DNA of 59,032 nt from positions 93,237-152,268 of the forward strand of contig WJMK01000039.1 in the NCBI GenBank assembly GCA_014727975.1, given 5' to 3'. Within the stretch, counting starts at the first letter, position 1, and each line of letters opens with the position of its first letter. Shown here in pieces: positions 17,224-25,028 of the stretch. The stretch comes from Microcaldota archaeon (GTDB lineage Archaea; Micrarchaeota; Micrarchaeia; Anstonellales; Bilamarchaeaceae). The notes under the pieces were generated by a model. It did not search any database, was not told the DNA's origin, and saw only the letters and a list, made by a program, of their open reading frames with translations. The position numbers were made by a program, and so were the translations under genes.

Positions 17224-17301
17224 TCTCATCATCTGGATATTGGGCAGGGGTGACCCAGAAGGTTTTAATGTTTTTTTTCCGAAGAGGGTTAAGGTGATCA
17301 A

Positions 17302-17622
17302 ATAGCAGTAAAGAAAAGAGGGCCGATATTTGTAATCCTTGCAGGTTTCATTACCTTTGGGATTTATTGGATTTATTGGTTCTATAAGACGACCAGAGAA
17401 TTGGGAGAAATCAACAAGAGCGACACAAACCCGCTCCTGTGGACAATCGGGCTTTTTGTCCCGCTTGTGAACCTTTGGGTACTCTGGAAGTATGCAGGGG
17501 AAAGCGAAAAAGTCCTTAACGGGAAGCACAGCCAGCTTGTTCTCTTCATTGCATGGATTGTGTTCTTCCCGATTGCGCAGTACCTGATCCAGAAAGGAAT
17601 CAACAAGCACGCTACAGTGTAG
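17302..17622 (+). CDS. Small membrane protein, DUF4234-like, with probable AUA start
   Basis: 106 residues with three hydrophobic segments: IFVILAGFITFGIYWIYWF, a central LWTIGLFVPLVNLWVLW and a C-terminal LVLFIAWIVFFPIAQYL. The pattern ITFGIYWIYWFYKTT typifies DUF4234 proteins. The frame is open back to 17293 but holds no ATG, GTG or TTG before 17401, where a TTG would delete the first membrane segment. An ATA at 17302 follows the Shine-Dalgarno-like AAGGTGAT by 3-4 bases and gives IAVKKRGP in place of the usual MAVKKR-like start. Function unknown. Confidence 0.65.
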   Translation: MAVKKRGPIFVILAGFITFGIYWIYWFYKTTRELGEINKSDTNPLLWTIGLFVPLVNLWVLWKYAGESEKVLNGKHSQLVLFIAWIVFFPIAQYLIQKGINKHATV

Positions 17623-17625
17623 CTG

Positions 17626-17650
17626 CTTTTTTCCTTTTCTCTTCTTTTTA
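17626..17650 (+). terminator. Oligo-T transcription terminator
   Basis: Pyrimidine-rich run with several T stretches directly after the stop of the DUF4234-like gene, as used for archaeal intrinsic termination. Confidence 0.55.
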
Positions 17651-17674
17651 CATCCCTAAAAATTCAGAAATAGT

Positions 17675-18178
17675 TCAGGCGACTCTTTGGAGCTTCTGGG
17701 TCTCCCTGGGGTTTCCCTGCTTAGGCTTTTCCGGCCTGATGGGCTGCTTCCTGAACCTTGCTGAAAGATCCCGGAGCTTTACGCGCTCCCTGAAGCTGCA
17801 AAGCGCATAAATTGAACGTATTGCTTTTGCTATTTTCTTTGCATGCTTCGGCTTTGCATCTGCCTCCTCCTTTGCAAGAAGAGGGAATACTTTTTCCGCG
17901 TGGTCCTTCACAAGAACGGTGAGCGCAAGGTCTGCAGTAACCGAAACGTGCTCATCCTTGTCAGAAAGTGCGGAGGCCACTGCCTTCACTGCCTTTGGGG
18001 ATATGTGCGAGGGGTTGGAAATAAGCACATCCATGAGGTCGAAAAGCGCATACTCGCGAACCTTGTAATCTATCCCATTGGAAACCGCATGCGCGTGTTT
18101 TTCAACAAGCGCGCTAAGCTCCGCTGGGGATTTTTGTATGCAAACCTCTGGCGGAAGTGAGTTAGCAGTGCCTCCCAT
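17675..18178 (-). CDS. HEAT-like repeat protein
   Basis: 167 residues. Two to three HEAT-like helix pairs are visible (REYALFDLMDVLISN; KAVKAVASALSDKDEHVSV; ALTVLVKDHAEKVFPLLAKE), followed by a basic tail (KPKQGNPRETQ). The frame extends to 18265, but the TATA box at 18204-18212 favours the leaderless ATG at 18178. Divergent from the cyclase-like gene. Function unknown. Confidence 0.6.
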   Translation of the reverse strand: MGGTANSLPPEVCIQKSPAELSALVEKHAHAVSNGIDYKVREYALFDLMDVLISNPSHISPKAVKAVASALSDKDEHVSVTADLALTVLVKDHAEKVFPLLAKEEADAKPKHAKKIAKAIRSIYALCSFRERVKLRDLSARFRKQPIRPEKPKQGNPRETQKLQRVA

Positions 18179-18181
18179 AAA

Positions 18182-18193
18182 GGTATATATACC
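18182..18193. promoter_or_regulatory. Perfect palindrome at the transcription start
   Basis: GGTATATATACC, a perfect 12-base palindrome between the minus-strand TATA box (18204-18212) and the ATG at 18178. It could be an operator for a dimeric regulator or simply an AT-rich start region. Confidence 0.4.
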
Positions 18194-18203
18194 CATAGAA
18201 AGT

Positions 18204-18212
18204 CTTATAAAT
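18204..18212 (-). promoter_or_regulatory. TATA box of the gene at 18178
   Basis: Minus-strand ATTTATAAG, centred about 30 bp before the ATG. Confidence 0.55.
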
Positions 18213-18283
18213 CCACATTTTTGGGACAACTCTTTCTTGCACCTGTAAAAGCATTGTTCCCACAAAATTCCCCAAAAAGAAAC

Positions 18284-18293
18284 CTTTAAATAG
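18284..18293 (+). promoter_or_regulatory. TATA box of the cyclase-like gene
   Basis: CTTTAAATAG, centred about 28 bp before the ATG at 18317. Confidence 0.6.
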
Positions 18294-18316
18294 ATTTAAC
18301 TACCCAAAAATACCCC

Positions 18317-20647
18317 ATGGCAGGCAGGCAGATTACAAAAAAGATGAAGGGGGGGAAGAAAAACCCGGCAGTGAAACCTCGCCGTGAAGAGGTCCTTGCT
18401 GAAGGCCCATGCGAAAACAGGATCAGCAAAATGTTCGATGGGCATCTTGAAAAAGTGCCGATTTCAAACAGCCCCTACCTTGTAAGGAGGGGGGCAGAGC
18501 AGACTCTTCTTGGCCTTGCAAGAAAATGGGACGTGAACCCAAGGAAGATGGATAAGTGGATAAGGGAATGCATTGCTTCTGAAAGGGAAGGCGTTGAGCT
18601 TGCGGGAATGAAGCCCCTTGAGTCCTGGCAGTATATGCTCACTGCATATTTCGCAGCGGGGCTGAGGAGCACAAAGCCCCATACAAACATCGCGGAATTC
18701 GGGGGTGCTTACGGAGAAGATACCTATGATGCAACTGCATCTTTTATTGACATGGAAGGCTTCAGCAGCGCAACAAAGAGCGCAAGCGGAAGGACAATCG
18801 GAATGCTGATGCACCTGCAGGACATCATGTTCAGGCTTGCAGGAATGCTCACCGGCACAAACATAGACAACTTTACAGGGGACGGAAGGAACACAGTAAC
18901 AATCAAGAGCAGCGTATTCAAAGAAATGGTCGATTCGGTTATGTATGGGCTCATGACGCTTTCCCTTGTTGAGGAATTCAACAAAGTAAATGACAAAACC
19001 CGCGAACTGGGCATGCTGGAGGGCAAAGAGCTAAGGATAAGAATGGGTGCAAACCATGGAGAAGTCTCTATCCGGGAAACAAGCGGAAGGCACACCACTT
19101 TCTCCGGCTCAACCAACCTTGCAGCAAGGCTGATGGGGCACGGAGAATCAAAAAAGCTGGTGATTTCCCAGGAAATGGCAAAGTCAGTATACCGGCATTT
19201 CAGGCTTACAAGGCGTGTGCTTGGGCAGACAGTGATGGAGGAAATTGAAAAGTTCAAGAAAAATGCAGGCATGATGAGGGAAGAATATGATTCCCTTCCG
19301 GAGGACGTTTCGCAGAAAGAGAGGAAAGCGCTGCTGCTCAGCCTGTTCAGCGAAACCTACAAAATCCAGTTGCTTTCAGACAGGCTTGATGAAGTATTCG
19401 GAAGCTGCAAGAGAAAAGAAAATGTAAAATGGATAAGCATGAATGATGAGGTTGAGGATATCCTTAAGGACGGGGAAGTGCTTGGAGAACATGTACTCGG
19501 GCGCAATGACATAGACGTTATGAAAAGGGAGCATAGGGAAGAAACAAACAGGAACCCGAATTATGCGCGTTCGCTTAAGCCGTTCAAGGGATTTGAGGAG
19601 GTTAGCGCATACTACACAGTTGATGGGATGCGTGAGGCAAGGGACAACCCATACATGTTCCCGGAAGGCTCAGGAATAAGGGAAAAATACCTGGGAAAGT
19701 CCGGGGATTCTGCAGAAAGCATGGAATCATATATCTCCAGGGCAGCAAAAGGCCATGGGCTGCGCGTAAGCACAATACCAAACCTGTTTTTCCCTTACTC
19801 AGTGCATGAGATTGACCTGCTGGACGGGGAAGTTGGCTCCTCCATGAACCGCACGGTAATGTCAAGCTGCGCATTCAGGGAGCTTGTGGAAAAGATTGCT
19901 GCTGCGGAGCCTGAAGACATTGAAGGCAGCATACTGGAAGAGCTTGGAACAGAGATGCGGGGCCTCGGGGTAATTGGAGATGCAGGAGGGATAAACCAGG
20001 AAAAGATGGAAGAAGTTGAAAAAGAATACATACTGCTTCCTTCGCTTACCCTGGAAATAGGCAAATGCAGGATTGCTGACAAGATGTTCGGGGAGCCCAG
20101 GAAGCCGGGGGACGAAAGAGCTGCAAAAAGGGTGGCAAGGACACATATGGTCCTTACGAAAAACCCATCGCTTATGGGAAACCTCCTGGATGATTCCCAG
20201 ATGGCATACCTGAACCAGATTCCAAAGATAAGTGCGGAGATGCTGCGCGAGCACAATGAAAGGTATGGCCAGGGAGGAGGGAATTACTTTGAAGAATTCA
20301 GCGATGCCAGCATAAGGGTCGTGGAAGCATGCGGAAGCAAAAACAAATGGAGGGAAAAGCTCGCTGAACTCGAAGGCGAAGGAATGGAAAACCCTGCACT
20401 TGTATTGATGAGCAGCCAGGTAATCGATGGCTCGCACCAGCTGGTGAAAGGGATAATGGGCATGCCCTGGAGCCAGACCTTTGAGCCCGTGGACACTGTG
20501 CTAGACTCCGCGCACAAGAGGTACGAAGTGGACAGGTACGAGACGATGCATAGGGAAGTCTTCGTGGTGTTGAGGGGACTGCTCTCAAGCAAGGTATCTT
20601 ACAGGGTCCATGTGGACACTGAGCTTTTCCCTGAAGAGCATTCATGA
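18317..20647 (+). CDS. Class III nucleotidyl cyclase-like protein, 776 residues
   Basis: Residues about 138-290 match the class III adenylyl/guanylyl cyclase core. FIDMEGFSSAT carries the first metal-binding aspartate (D145). NFTGDGRNTV carries the second (D189). MGANHGEVSI is the strand before the dimer arm, and SGSTNLAARL carries the asparagine and arginine (N267, R271) that stabilise the transition state; the usual Asp before this Asn appears replaced or shifted. The N-terminal 130 residues and C-terminal 480 residues are soluble and not clearly assigned. In the tail, LEIGKCRIADKMF (579-591), H610 and HNERYGQGGGNYF (646-658) faintly resemble an HD-GYP phosphodiesterase with lost metal ligands. 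A role making a cyclic nucleotide is inference. Confidence 0.6.
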   Translation: MAGRQITKKMKGGKKNPAVKPRREEVLAEGPCENRISKMFDGHLEKVPISNSPYLVRRGAEQTLLGLARKWDVNPRKMDKWIRECIASEREGVELAGMKPLESWQYMLTAYFAAGLRSTKPHTNIAEFGGAYGEDTYDATASFIDMEGFSSATKSASGRTIGMLMHLQDIMFRLAGMLTGTNIDNFTGDGRNTVTIKSSVFKEMVDSVMYGLMTLSLVEEFNKVNDKTRELGMLEGKELRIRMGANHGEVSIRETSGRHTTFSGSTNLAARLMGHGESKKLVISQEMAKSVYRHFRLTRRVLGQTVMEEIEKFKKNAGMMREEYDSLPEDVSQKERKALLLSLFSETYKIQLLSDRLDEVFGSCKRKENVKWISMNDEVEDILKDGEVLGEHVLGRNDIDVMKREHREETNRNPNYARSLKPFKGFEEVSAYYTVDGMREARDNPYMFPEGSGIREKYLGKSGDSAESMESYISRAAKGHGLRVSTIPNLFFPYSVHEIDLLDGEVGSSMNRTVMSSCAFRELVEKIAAAEPEDIEGSILEELGTEMRGLGVIGDAGGINQEKMEEVEKEYILLPSLTLEIGKCRIADKMFGEPRKPGDERAAKRVARTHMVLTKNPSLMGNLLDDSQMAYLNQIPKISAEMLREHNERYGQGGGNYFEEFSDASIRVVEACGSKNKWREKLAELEGEGMENPALVLMSSQVIDGSHQLVKGIMGMPWSQTFEPVDTVLDSAHKRYEVDRYETMHREVFVVLRGLLSSKVSYRVHVDTELFPEEHS

Positions 20648-20684
20648 ATAGGGAAGGGTGCAAATATGGGTCACCTTAACCCAC

Positions 20685-20694
20685 CTTTTTAAAC
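20685..20694 (+). promoter_or_regulatory. TATA box of the gene at 20721
   Basis: CTTTTTAAAC, centred about 31 bp before the ATG. Just upstream, TGGGT and ACCCA (20667-20683) form a small inverted repeat. Confidence 0.5.
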
Positions 20695-20720
20695 TATTGT
20701 AGGCCAAATGATATAATTGT

Positions 20721-21794
20721 ATGAGCGGGTCTGGTGTTTCTGGCAGGGAGAGGATGGCGCAGGTCATCCGGAGCGCTATAGCAGACCCGGAAGTACTTGA
20801 TTCTGTTTCTGAGCAGGACGCAATGCAGATAGCAGAAAAGGCTGTGCACCTGCTTCATCCTTCAGAAGTGCGCTCATTTATATTCCAGTGCTTCAGGCTG
20901 GGAAAGGTCGAAAACGGGCTTGCGATGCTTGATGCAACGATAGAGTATTCCTCAAAGATGAGGAGGCATGGAGACTGGAAAATGGGGAGTGGGGCGCTTG
21001 TGGCGGCAGTAAGCGCAATTGCAGCCATTTCAACAAGCAACAGGTCCGCAAGGGAGAAGCTTTTCAGGGTGCTGGAATACGGGGAGCCGGATGTGGTGGC
21101 TACTGTAGTGAAAAGCCTTGGGAGGAGCAATGAGATTAGGAGCTTCAGGAAAGTCTGTGATTTAATCCTAAAGGACGAATTCAAGGTGCAGATGAGCGCC
21201 GTGAGGTATGCAGAAGATTGCGCAATGAAGGCTGCATTCCTCAAGAGGGATGAGGATTATGCAATGGAGCCAACTGCGGAAGAATTCATGAGGAATGCTT
21301 TGGTCTCGCTTGAAAGGATACATGAAAAGCTGTTGGAACGCGGTGGCGGGCATATCCAAAGAAGGCTTGCAATACTCGTGGCAATGAGCTACAATGAGAT
21401 TCTCGATACCATAGACTGGAAGCGCAGGAACGAAGAAGATGTAAACGAAGTCATCTACTACAATCTTGAAGAGCACCTTCATAAGAGGCTTGCCCCGGAA
21501 GCCCTTCCGCTGCTGTTCAAGATGCTGCAGAGGGCAGGCCTGGATGAGAGCGTGAAAAAATGCGCACTCAATACCATTGGCAGGATAGGGAACAACGAGA
21601 AATGCCGGGGCAGGGTGCGCGCATGGGCAAGGGATTACATTGGCTTGGAAAAGTCCCCACGGCTTACCAAAATTGCAATGCAGATAAGAGAATCCTGCAT
21701 GCATGGGAAAAGGTTTTCCTCGATTCCTGCGCCTGTGCGGGCCCGGGGCAGGACCAGCATTATCCCAAAAGGCGTTGGGCCGATAAAAAGGTAA
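20721..21794 (+). CDS. HEAT-like repeat protein
   Basis: 357 residues, soluble and nearly all helical. Helix pairs typical of HEAT-like repeats are seen (AREKLFRVLEYGEPDVVATV, VKSLGRSNEIRSFRKV, ALPLLFKMLQRAGLDES). The C-terminal 30 residues are basic and Pro/Gly-rich. No catalytic motif. Its TATA box makes it an independent unit between the cyclase-like gene and the convergent nurA. Function unknown. Confidence 0.65.
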   Translation: MSGSGVSGRERMAQVIRSAIADPEVLDSVSEQDAMQIAEKAVHLLHPSEVRSFIFQCFRLGKVENGLAMLDATIEYSSKMRRHGDWKMGSGALVAAVSAIAAISTSNRSAREKLFRVLEYGEPDVVATVVKSLGRSNEIRSFRKVCDLILKDEFKVQMSAVRYAEDCAMKAAFLKRDEDYAMEPTAEEFMRNALVSLERIHEKLLERGGGHIQRRLAILVAMSYNEILDTIDWKRRNEEDVNEVIYYNLEEHLHKRLAPEALPLLFKMLQRAGLDESVKKCALNTIGRIGNNEKCRGRVRAWARDYIGLEKSPRLTKIAMQIRESCMHGKRFSSIPAPVRARGRTSIIPKGVGPIKR

Positions 21795-21795
21795 A

Positions 21796-22818
21796 TCACC
21801 TGAATGGCCGGTTGTTTCTCCTTAAGTCCAGAAGAGTTGGGCCTGCGAACAGGCTGAGGGATTTTTTTGCGCGCTCCAGTTCGTTTGGGTCCATCATTGC
21901 CCTTAGGTCTGCATCAATTAGGATTGCTGGGTAGGCGTAGGAGCGGTTTATGCTTGAGATCGTTGAGATGAAGTCTGCGGTTTCCTGGAATGGCTTCTGG
22001 CCGTTTATGAATTCGATTCGCATTGGGCGGTCGGCTTCCACTGGCTTCAGGTAGAAAGCGCAGAGCTTCTCTCCCCACTTCCCCAATTCTCTAAGAACAT
22101 GGTGCTTTTGCGGGGACTCGGAATACCTGAATGCGAAAGTTCTTTCTCCCTCTTTGAGCAGGTGGTGGAGGAATACTGTGTCTGAGGCGCGCTCGGAAAC
22201 ATATGGATGGAGCATCTCTACAAACCTCCTGGACCTTGAGTCCTTTATTACCCCTAATAGTATAATGTTGTTTTCTGTGCAAAAGGTGTAGAGTTCCTTG
22301 TAGGTGTTTAGGAGGGCCATGTATTTGGGGAATAGTTTGGATTCTTCTGCCGGGCGGTCGGACATCAATGGGCAGATTGAGCCATCCAGGAGCAAGTGTC
22401 CTGGTTTTTCTTTTTTTGCGGTTTCCAAAGCATTCTGGGTTTCCAGCTGGAGGCGGAATAATGAATTGTGCCAGTTTACTTCCCTTTCATCCAATCCTGT
22501 TTCCACATCGTAGGAGGGGTGGGGGAAGGCTCTTGGGTGGTATGTGTGCGTGTTCACTGAGCCGTTTTCATAGTTGAAGGTGGAGGAGACTGCTTTCGCG
22601 ATCAGGAGGTCGGCGCCGTGCATTTCGTATGAAAGGATTCCGCCGTCCACTGCAGAGATTTTCCCGTTTACTTCTGTTTTGTTTATGGGAAAGGTAAAGC
22701 TGGGCTCAAGCGCATCCTTGGGAATTGTGGCTTCTGCGCGCACCTTTTGTGCAGACCTGGAGCGGGCGGATTCAATTTCCTGGATGTGCGCTGCGGCTTT
22801 CTTCAGCTGTTCAAGCAT
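21796..22818 (-). CDS. nurA: NurA 5'-3' nuclease
   Basis: 340 residues with the NurA-domain acidic motifs: ISAVDGG (D58), HLLLDGS (D145), the basic GVIKDSRS segment near 190, and YPAILIDAD near 297-304. NurA is a manganese-dependent nuclease that binds the HerA hexamer and resects DNA ends. In many archaea it sits in one operon with herA, mre11 and rad50. Here it is 4.7 kb from herA on the same strand but has a homologous promoter and upstream element. The ATG at 22818 agrees with the TATA box at 22840-22852. Confidence 0.9.
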   Translation of the reverse strand: MLEQLKKAAAHIQEIESARSRSAQKVRAEATIPKDALEPSFTFPINKTEVNGKISAVDGGILSYEMHGADLLIAKAVSSTFNYENGSVNTHTYHPRAFPHPSYDVETGLDEREVNWHNSLFRLQLETQNALETAKKEKPGHLLLDGSICPLMSDRPAEESKLFPKYMALLNTYKELYTFCTENNIILLGVIKDSRSRRFVEMLHPYVSERASDTVFLHHLLKEGERTFAFRYSESPQKHHVLRELGKWGEKLCAFYLKPVEADRPMRIEFINGQKPFQETADFISTISSINRSYAYPAILIDADLRAMMDPNELERAKKSLSLFAGPTLLDLRRNNRPFR

Positions 22819-22839
22819 ATGGATAGATTTGCATTAGGG

Positions 22840-22852
22840 AATTAATAAAGGA
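22840..22852 (-). promoter_or_regulatory. TATA box of nurA
   Basis: Minus-strand CCTTTATTAATTC, centred about 28 bp before the ATG. It aligns without gaps with the herA promoter (about 24 of 37 positions up to the start codon). Confidence 0.6.
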
Positions 22853-22907
22853 ATTGGGGGTGGGTTTCCACTGCACCCTGGATAGTGATTCCGTGCAGCC
22901 ACACTTT
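22852..22907 (-). repeat. nurA copy of the dispersed upstream element
   Basis: Matches the two flanks of the element upstream of herA (17111-17128 and 17179-17223) without the 58-bp insert. It contains the inverted repeat CTGCAC...GTGCAG. The rest of the 282-base gene-free region, up to the promoter of the gene at 23101, shows no recognisable feature. Confidence 0.75.
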
Positions 22908-23060
22908 GTAGCTCCGGTTTTGCAAAATTTTTTATGATACGGAACCAAGAACTGTGTGGGGAAGGCGCCGGAATTCCTGTGAAAATGTGCAGATATGATT
23001 ATTTTAGATGGGGTTTCTGTAAACATGTGGGAAATACAGAAAAACACACAAAACCAAGAA

Positions 23061-23075
23061 GCGTTAATAAACCTT
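23061..23075 (+). promoter_or_regulatory. TATA box of the Yip1-like gene
   Basis: GCGTTAATAAACC region, centred about 32 bp before the ATG at 23101. Confidence 0.45.
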
Positions 23076-23100
23076 TCTACGAAACGCGAAATGTGTTAAT

Positions 23101-23799
23101 ATGGTAGTCGACACATACGCGAAGATGTTTGCGGCTTTGATGCCAAAGAACATCGAAGAGTTTGCCAAGAAGGAGAAGGGCACAATCCAGGAAGGCATAA
23201 AAGTTTATTTCCTGGCCTGGCTTGTGGGGCTCATACTAGGGGCCGCTGGCCTTCTCCTTGCACTAACAACTGCAGGTCCGGACATGCAGGCACTCTCCCA
23301 GATGGTCGGTGTAGATACCGTGGGCATTTTGGGCGTTGGGCTGCTTGTTGTGACTTCAATTGTTGGGCTTGTATGGGGAGTATTTTCCCAATACGTGACC
23401 CTGTACGTGGGAGGCTGGTGCGCATCCAGCTTCTTTGGAGGAAAGGGCAGGTTTGAACAGCTGTTCTACATAGTGATGCTGTTTACCGGTGCAGTGATGA
23501 TCATTACTGCTGTATTCGGCATCCTGGACGTGCTTCTCCCTCCGCTTGCAGTGATCACCGGGATAATCTCCCTCCTGCTGGGGCTCTGGACCCTTTACCT
23601 GCTCTACCTGACTATAAAGAGCGTGTACAAGGTTGAGCTCGGAGGCGGGGTTGTTTCAACCCTTGCAGTGCTGGTTATGGGAATAGTGCTTGCAATTATT
23701 GTAGGCATGGTTCTGCTTGCGGTCCTTGGGGTAGGAGTACTCGGAGGAGCTGCAGCAACTGGTGCACTTGGCGGCAACTTAGGAAACATGGGTCCCTGA
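23101..23799 (+). CDS. Yip1-domain-like polytopic membrane protein
   Basis: 232 residues with five hydrophobic segments (about 38-62, 75-98, 118-145, 148-175, 187-220) after a cytoplasmic N-terminus beginning VVDTYAKMFAALMPKN. The arrangement, with a Gly- and Leu-rich C-terminal bundle, resembles archaeal Yip1/YIF1-domain proteins. No catalytic residues are apparent and the function in archaea is unknown. It is a single gene with its own TATA box, followed by an oligo-T terminator. Confidence 0.6.
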   Translation: MVVDTYAKMFAALMPKNIEEFAKKEKGTIQEGIKVYFLAWLVGLILGAAGLLLALTTAGPDMQALSQMVGVDTVGILGVGLLVVTSIVGLVWGVFSQYVTLYVGGWCASSFFGGKGRFEQLFYIVMLFTGAVMIITAVFGILDVLLPPLAVITGIISLLLGLWTLYLLYLTIKSVYKVELGGGVVSTLAVLVMGIVLAIIVGMVLLAVLGVGVLGGAAATGALGGNLGNMGP

Positions 23800-23803
23800 A
23801 CCC

Positions 23804-23832
23804 CTTCCTTTTTTCTTCTTTTTGTTTTCTTA
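23804..23832 (+). terminator. Oligo-T terminator
   Basis: Run of T-rich sequence immediately after the stop of the Yip1-like gene. Confidence 0.55.
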
Positions 23833-23840
23833 TTCTGGTT

Positions 23841-24188
23841 ATGTTGGATTATAAGCAGGCCATTGTGCTGCGGGCAGACTTGAGGATGGGAAAGGGAAAG
23901 CTTACTGCACAGGGGAGCCATGCATCATTATCTGCATACCTGAAGGCAGGCAGTGTGGAGAAGAAGGCCTGGGAGATTGGAGGGCAGAAAAAAATTGTGC
24001 TTAAAGTTGGCTCTGAAAAGGAATTGCTTGAGTATTTTGAAAGGTGCAGGGATGCGGGGCTGAAGCCTGCGCTTATCCGGGATGCGGGGCATACGCAGCT
24101 TGAGCCCGGGACTGTAACTGCTTTTGGGGTTGGGCCTGCAGACGAAAGCAAGATTGATTCGGTTCTTGGAAAACTGAAGCTTCTCTGA
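23841..24188 (+). CDS. pth2: Peptidyl-tRNA hydrolase, archaeal/eukaryotic type (Pth2)
   Basis: 115 residues, full family length. Conserved blocks: QAIVLRADLRMGKGKLTAQ with the catalytic-region lysines, GSHASL, and the C-terminal LIRDAGHTQLEPGTVTAFGVGP. It releases tRNA from prematurely terminated peptidyl-tRNA in the cytoplasm. It starts 41 bp after the Yip1-like gene, inside the T-rich region, so the exact promoter is unclear. Confidence 0.93.
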   Translation: MLDYKQAIVLRADLRMGKGKLTAQGSHASLSAYLKAGSVEKKAWEIGGQKKIVLKVGSEKELLEYFERCRDAGLKPALIRDAGHTQLEPGTVTAFGVGPADESKIDSVLGKLKLL

Positions 24189-24195
24189 ATCCTTC

Positions 24196-24205
24196 CATTT
24201 ATAAA
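24196..24205 (+). promoter_or_regulatory. TATA box of the gene at 24230
   Basis: CATTTATAAA, centred about 29 bp before the ATG; predicts a leaderless mRNA. Confidence 0.6.
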
Positions 24206-24229
24206 CATTTATTCACATAGAGTAATCCC

Positions 24230-24961
24230 ATGAGTTCTATCTGGAATAATGGAGGCGAAAAAGACGGAAGCCTCACCGGGCAGATACGCGCTGTACTTGG
24301 CTCAGGGGAAAGCGAAGGATGCAGGGAAATGGCTGCCTGCAGGGCTTCAAGGCCTCCCATGACTGAAAAAGAAAGGGAAATATACGATATTTTTTACGGG
24401 CTAAGGGACAAGAGCTGCAACCTTATCCAGAAAAGGAAGATGGCTGAAGAGGTGCTGAGAGGAGAATATGGAATAAAGCACGAATTGTATGCAAAGCTCC
24501 TGCTCGGGCCATCTGACTTCAGGGAACTGCTGGAAGACCCGCGGGACATCGTAGTTCCTTTGACTGAGCTGCCATATGACAGGGACCAGAGAGTAAGGGA
24601 AAAAATTGCAAAGGCATTTGCAGAGCGCGGGGACGAGAGGGCGCTGGCTGCAGTTTACGCCGGAATGGGTGCAAAAAATTATTCTGAAAGGTACGAGTAT
24701 GGCAGGGCCCTTGCAAAAATAGCAGGAAAAATTGAGGGCGCTGAACCGCTCAGGGAAGCGCTTGGAAAGATTAAGGAACTCAGGGAAAACAGCGGTGAAT
24801 TCACGCAAGCGATGCGCTGCGTGAAGAAGAGGCTTGCGGAACTCGGTGAGGTCCTGCCAAAGACCGAGAAAAAGAGGGTCCCCCTCGTCAAGGTTGAAAG
24901 TGCCGGGGCTGGAGCAGGAAGGAAGGACATGACAATTCCGATGGGATTGAAGAAAAGTTAG
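24230..24961 (+). CDS. HEAT-like repeat protein
   Basis: 243 residues, soluble. Helix pairs such as VREKIAKAFAERGDERALAA and YGRALAKIAGKIEGAEPLREAL are HEAT/PBS-lyase-like. A charged, Gly/Lys-rich C-terminal tail follows. It stands alone behind a TATA box and is followed 67 bp later by another member of the same class. Function unknown. Confidence 0.6.
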   Translation: MSSIWNNGGEKDGSLTGQIRAVLGSGESEGCREMAACRASRPPMTEKEREIYDIFYGLRDKSCNLIQKRKMAEEVLRGEYGIKHELYAKLLLGPSDFRELLEDPRDIVVPLTELPYDRDQRVREKIAKAFAERGDERALAAVYAGMGAKNYSERYEYGRALAKIAGKIEGAEPLREALGKIKELRENSGEFTQAMRCVKKRLAELGEVLPKTEKKRVPLVKVESAGAGAGRKDMTIPMGLKKS

Positions 24962-24992
24962 TACAAAAACACACAAAAACCTACTTATAAGA

Positions 24993-25005
24993 ACTATTAA
25001 ATATG
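24993..25005 (+). promoter_or_regulatory. TATA box of the gene at 25029
   Basis: ACTATTAAATATG, centred about 29 bp before the ATG. A second box, ACTTATAAG, lies at 24983-24991. Confidence 0.45.
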
Positions 25006-25028
25006 CTTGCGCACATAATAAATAGATT

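Noticed and set aside
17092-17610. Minus-strand frame covering the herA upstream element; its peptide repeats a CGCTESL..VQWK motif also coded upstream of nurA
   Set aside because: The shared peptide only reflects the shared non-coding element; the frame has no start signals and runs antisense to the DUF4234-like gene.
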